Position numbers and translations under genes: made by a program. The notes beneath the pieces were generated by a model. The model was given only the letters and a program-made list of their open reading frames with translations. It made no database searches and was not told the origin of the DNA. Of a stretch of 51,964 bases of DNA, positions 50,985 through 51,964 are shown in pieces (positions within the stretch are counted from its first letter, which is position 1; the number at the start of each line of letters is the position of its first letter). Source of the DNA: Hanamia caeni (GTDB lineage Bacteria; Bacteroidota; Bacteroidia; Chitinophagales; Chitinophagaceae); assembly GCF_003721595.1 (NCBI RefSeq), contig NZ_RJJR01000024.1, positions 1 to 51,964 on the forward strand, in the 5' to 3' direction.

Positions 50985-50993
50985 ATACTTTTT
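50985..50993. repeat. Target-site duplication, right
   Basis: The direct repeat of 49656-49664, adjoining the right terminal repeat. Confidence 0.9.
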
Positions 50994-51161
50994 GTATTGT
51001 TATTAGGACAATCCATACCAAAATTATTTTTAATATAATAAATTGCTCCTTCAGCCACCCTGCAACTGCTCTGCAACAAATCCATACTAAATTGTTATTG
51101 CCCGGTTTCGTTCAACTATGGTTTCATTTCTTGCCCGTTAGGCAAAACGAAACCTTAGTTA
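50994..51161 (-). repeat. Cassette-spacing element 3, stop-proximal half
   Basis: Includes CCTTCAGCCACCCTGCAAC (about 51050-51068), the equivalent of the CAGCC...TTGCA arm of elements 1 and 2, and CGTTAGGC (51137-51144), which fits the attC core GTTRRRY. The element is split from its other half by the IS4 insertion. Confidence 0.6.
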
Positions 51162-51656
51162 TTAGGTGCTGGGCATTCGTGTCCGACTTTTCTTTATGTA
51201 CTCGAAACTTTTTTTAATCGAAATAAACTTGTCATCGAAGCAAGGTTTATTCATTTTAAAGACACCTTTTTCAAATGCTTGTTGATGGAGAACCGGCAAT
51301 TTATCAAATTCCTTCTTACGCAATTTGTCTATTTTTCTGACTGACATAAAATCATATGTTGCGCTTGGCTGTAGAATAATCTCAAGGTTATTGCATTCAC
51401 TTGAAAAGTCAATGAATTTCCATTCCATACCAACCCAGGCAACTATTAGTGATTTCGTGTCTGAAGAAATACTTAAACTGAAATTGCCGTTTATATCGCT
51501 TTTCCCTAAAAGAACTGTGTCGGCATTGAATATACTCGCTTGGTAAATCGGACGGAACTCGTTATCAATCACTTTGCCGGTCAAAGTTTTTGTCTGCCCA
51601 ATAGTATGTGTCACATAAAGTAGTACTGAAAATAGAATGGTTGCTTTTAATATCAT
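51162..51656 (-). CDS. Exported protein with carboxypeptidase-regulatory-like domain
   Basis: A 164-residue protein with a signal peptide (cleavage near THTIGQ). The early domain LTGKVIDNEFRPIYQASIFNADTVLLGKSDINGNFSLSISSDTKSLIVAWVGME follows the carboxypeptidase D regulatory-like pattern common in Bacteroidota surface proteins. The C-terminal 60 residues are basic. It is a fourth cassette-like gene. The role is unknown. Confidence 0.75.
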   Translation of the reverse strand: MILKATILFSVLLYVTHTIGQTKTLTGKVIDNEFRPIYQASIFNADTVLLGKSDINGNFSLSISSDTKSLIVAWVGMEWKFIDFSSECNNLEIILQPSATYDFMSVRKIDKLRKKEFDKLPVLHQQAFEKGVFKMNKPCFDDKFISIKKSFEYIKKSRTRMPST

Positions 51657-51689
51657 GATTGAAAATGAAGACTGTCACATTCGCCTTGC

Positions 51690-51879
51690 ACCTAACGGTA
51701 CGCATTGGATGGCAGGAAAATTTATATTCTTTAGCCCAAACGTCCGAATAAAAGTAGTAAAGATGAAGTTATAAACAAAAAATTGAGTAAAGAAATTTCA
51801 GCAGGAACTACCAATGATAGTAGTCCAAAAGCCGATGAAATGCACGTCAGCCCTGCTATTGCCAAACCCAATGTTGAAC
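51690..51879 (-). repeat. Cassette-spacing element 4
   Basis: The right end has GTTGAAC (51873-51879) and the left ACCTAAC (51690-51696), both fitting the integron core consensus RYYYAAC/GTTRRRY. GCATTGGATGGCAGG (51702-51716) forms an imperfect inverted pair with CTATTGCCAAACCCAATG (51856-51873). The segment 51831-51878 matches element 0. A 63-residue frame across it is considered spurious. Confidence 0.75.
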
Positions 51880-51964
51880 TAAACCTACGGTAGCCTTCCG
51901 CAACTATCCGTAAATTTAGCATTCACTAAAACTTTAAAAATGACAACGAAAAAAAAACGCCGGA

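Noticed and set aside
51731..51922. Minus-strand 63-residue hydrophobic frame
   Set aside because: It lies across spacing element 4 and is best explained as a translated repeat.
1..51964. CRISPR array, rRNA or tRNA genes, replication origin
   Set aside because: No regularly spaced direct repeats, no cloverleaf or rRNA-like sequence and no DnaA-box cluster were seen by eye; a tRNA scan would settle the point.

Overview
The window looks like a chromosomal piece of a Bacteroidota bacterium, probably Chitinophagaceae or a close relative. The evidence is low G+C, T-rich spacers, near absence of Shine-Dalgarno sequences, promoters with a TAnnTTTG-type -7 box, a his operon with fused hisB and hisIE, and typical families (DUF4142, DPE2-like amylomaltase, fused DUF2231-Rieske, RAYT and IS4-type elements). 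No rRNA, tRNA, CRISPR array or replication origin was recognised.

Layout. (1) About 0.4-6.2 kb is a metal and thiol island: a GNAT enzyme with a Cys-rich tail, a 34-residue metallothionein-like protein, a 74-residue Cys-containing protein, a DJ-1/PfpI protein, a multicopper oxidase, two tandem regulators joining an HMA-like metal-binding domain (MVCNRC) to an AraC helix-turn-helix, and a membrane-anchored tandem DJ-1 protein. (2) About 6.2-12.3 kb holds redox and stress genes: an operon of DUF4142, cupredoxin lipoprotein, ECF sigma factor and folE, then a Rieske protein and exported MsrB and MsrA. (3) 12.4-18.4 kb has a decayed four-helix-bundle gene between GA-rich inverted repeats, a response-regulator pair (one fused to an adenylate cyclase), a CLC channel and an ABC exporter. 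(4) 18.4-25.7 kb is a complete his operon, hisG-D-C-B-H-A-F-IE, preceded by a his leader peptide and attenuator. (5) 25.9-31.9 kb carries a dipeptide epimerase, a DPE2-like 4-alpha-glucanotransferase and dnaK. (6) 32.1-45.9 kb carries general stress and housekeeping genes: an HdeD-like protein, a cupin, a baeRF-like protein, Hsp20, a putative small RNA, a tiny membrane protein, an Fsr-like MFS exporter, a TMEM175-like channel, a thioredoxin-like protein, a DUF202 protein, a geranylgeranyl-reductase-like flavoprotein, an esterase, lipoproteins and an M1 peptidase. (7) 46-52 kb is a mobile, accessory segment: a RAYT transposase flanked by inverted REP-like palindromes, then unrelated small genes all on the minus strand, separated by about 180-bp structured elements with terminal inverted repeats. 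It resembles an integron cassette array without a visible integrase, and one intercassette element is split by an IS4-type insertion with a perfect 9-bp target duplication.

How it works together. The left third appears to handle copper or other soft metals and oxidative damage: thiol buffering, cuprous oxidation, metal-responsive regulators and methionine sulfoxide repair. The his block is a self-contained attenuated pathway. The right end is a capture zone for accessory genes. The most novel-looking items are the metallothionein/GNAT cluster, the HMA-AraC pair beside the oxidase, the cassette-like array and the small RNA locus near 35.5 kb.
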